This document shows, one piece after another, positions 62,801-64,000 of a stretch of DNA of 64,000 bases (position 1 is the first letter of the stretch; each line of letters starts with the position of its first letter). Made by a program: the position numbers and the translations under genes. The notes below the pieces were generated by a model. It was not told where the DNA came from, made no database searches, and saw only the letters and a program-made list of their open reading frames with translations. This DNA is from Heterocephalus glaber (Eukaryota > Chordata > Mammalia > Rodentia > Bathyergidae). The stretch covers positions 24,080 to 88,079 of the forward strand of contig NW_004624742.1 of the NCBI RefSeq assembly GCF_000247695.1. Direction: 5' to 3'.

Positions 62801-64000
62801 TATTGGCCCATAGATTTTTAATTTGATAAGTGAATTTTAGCTCAAAAATAAGGAAAATTGATAAAGATTAAAAAAAAATAAGGTACCTGTTTTAGTAAGT
62901 GGCTATCCTAAGAAAAATTCACTGACAATGTTATTTATGATGCGTAGATAAGAAGCTGATCCTTTAAGCCAGATCCAAAGCCAAACCAGAGAAAGAAACT
63001 ATTCTAAAGGAAGCTTAGAAAGATACGGGCTTCACTGAAAATATTTGGCACTTAGAAAGATTTGACTGTTGGAAATTCTATAGCTATAGCAAATTTAGTG
63101 AACAATATAACTTTCTCCATAAATGTATAATGAGATAGTAAGAAATAGGGTGCACCAAAGTAATTCTACATGAAAAGAATAAACATGATTAAGGTAAGAC
63201 TAATTTTAGCAAGTGAACATCTTGCACCAAGAGTTAAAAGGCTAAGTTAACTTCCTACTATGTCCCTTTTGATCCATATCAGAGAACTAACACCATGAAA
63301 CTACCATCAGGCCAAAACTGTGTGAGTCCTTTAATACCTGAAATGCAGCCACTAATTTCCTTTCAGTGAAAAATTTTCTGGGATATCTCTAAAATCATGA
63401 TTGGCTAACATTCCTTAATAAGTTTCACCTATGGCTTATTTTCTAATAATGGTACTTTGATACGATGACTCCTTTAACAGAAATTGTGAAACTCAACTCA
63501 ACCAAAATTGGTAACTAACTGACAGACTAATTATAATAAATTATTATTTTTTTAAAAGTTATTAGCCTAGATGGGACAAAATTATAAGTTTAAATTTACA
63601 TATTAATATTTTTCCTTTCAAACTTACAAACATTTAATATGGATTTTGTTTGTTTTGTTTCTTTTTCCTTTTTTGCTGTATAATTTGAACTTCTAAGTGA
63701 ATATTCAATAGTGGAATTCCTGAAGTAGTTGGTGTAGGGGAAAGTATACATGTAAAGTTTGTATATAATCTGTACATGATTTCTGTAAGTATATATTATT
63801 TGCATGTAACAGGTTGAATGCTGTGTATTTTGCAATTGCTGTCAGTCTCTTTGGCTTAGCTGACTAGTAACTAATTAGGAACAACAGCTCAAGTCACTAA
63901 ATATAAAGAAAAGAGGAGGAAATTATTTAGCCTGAGTTAGAGGCATAACTAAGAATCATCAGGAGCTTCCTCCTTCTCTTCAGAAATCTCTTGATCATAA
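62801..64000. other. AT-rich intron to window end
   Basis: No gene or named repeat recognised. Confidence 0.5.

Overview
The window is mammalian nuclear DNA: AT-rich, almost entirely non-coding and filled with decayed interspersed repeats. The short-repeat mix points to a rodent. There are about fifteen tRNA-derived ID-type SINEs, B1 elements (one with an internal duplication), two B1+ID-like dimers and rodent-style ERVL-MaLR LTRs, on top of older MIR, L2, L1 and hAT relics. ID elements together with B1-ID dimers fit a non-murid rodent (beaver-, squirrel- or dormouse-like lineages are possible). I cannot name the species from sequence alone.

The one real coding feature I can support is a single internal exon of 165 bp at 31012-31176 (+). 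It encodes 55 residues that I recognise as exon 14 of DPYD (dihydropyrimidine dehydrogenase, the first and rate-limiting enzyme of uracil, thymine and 5-fluorouracil breakdown). It has a consensus acceptor and donor, both boundaries are in phase 0, and uracil-contacting residues fall in register with the human numbering. The rest of the window is therefore read as the 3' part of intron 13 (1-31011) and the 5' part of intron 14 (31177-64000). No other exon, RNA gene, operon or CRISPR array was found. The short open frames on both strands are chance frames or repeat remnants.

Layout. 1-6.7 kb: MIRs, antisense and sense L1 relics and two antisense LTR remnants. 7.3-10.8 kb: an unusual patch with a transposase-like fragment, a 26-bp tandem duplication and a higher-GC 1.3-kb block carrying a roughly 230-codon minus-strand frame with one stop. 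11-19 kb: ID SINEs, one MaLR-like LTR and a nested ancient repeat in otherwise unique AT-rich intron. 19.8-20.6 kb: an L1 fragment, then a complete solo class I LTR with a 4-bp target duplication. 21-25.4 kb: L2, MIR and a 5'-truncated antisense L1. 25.8-29.1 kb: ID SINEs and an 80-bp hAT MITE with an 8-bp target duplication. 29.1-32.4 kb: largely repeat-free sequence around the exon. 36.7-42.4 kb: a long ancient sense L1. 45.8-50.9 kb: an L1 relic, a B1, an ID, a solo class II LTR with a perfect 6-bp duplication, and two MaLR-type LTRs. 52.7-64 kb: a Z-DNA-prone tract, B1, L2, MIR, IDs, a B1-ID dimer and two more MaLR LTRs.

I found no evidence of a new multi-gene system. The items most worth a second look are the DPYD exon as locus anchor, the interrupted frame at 9.6-10.3 kb, the three cleanly bounded transposon or LTR insertions, the lineage-specific ID family, and several repeat-free blocks that resemble conserved non-coding elements.
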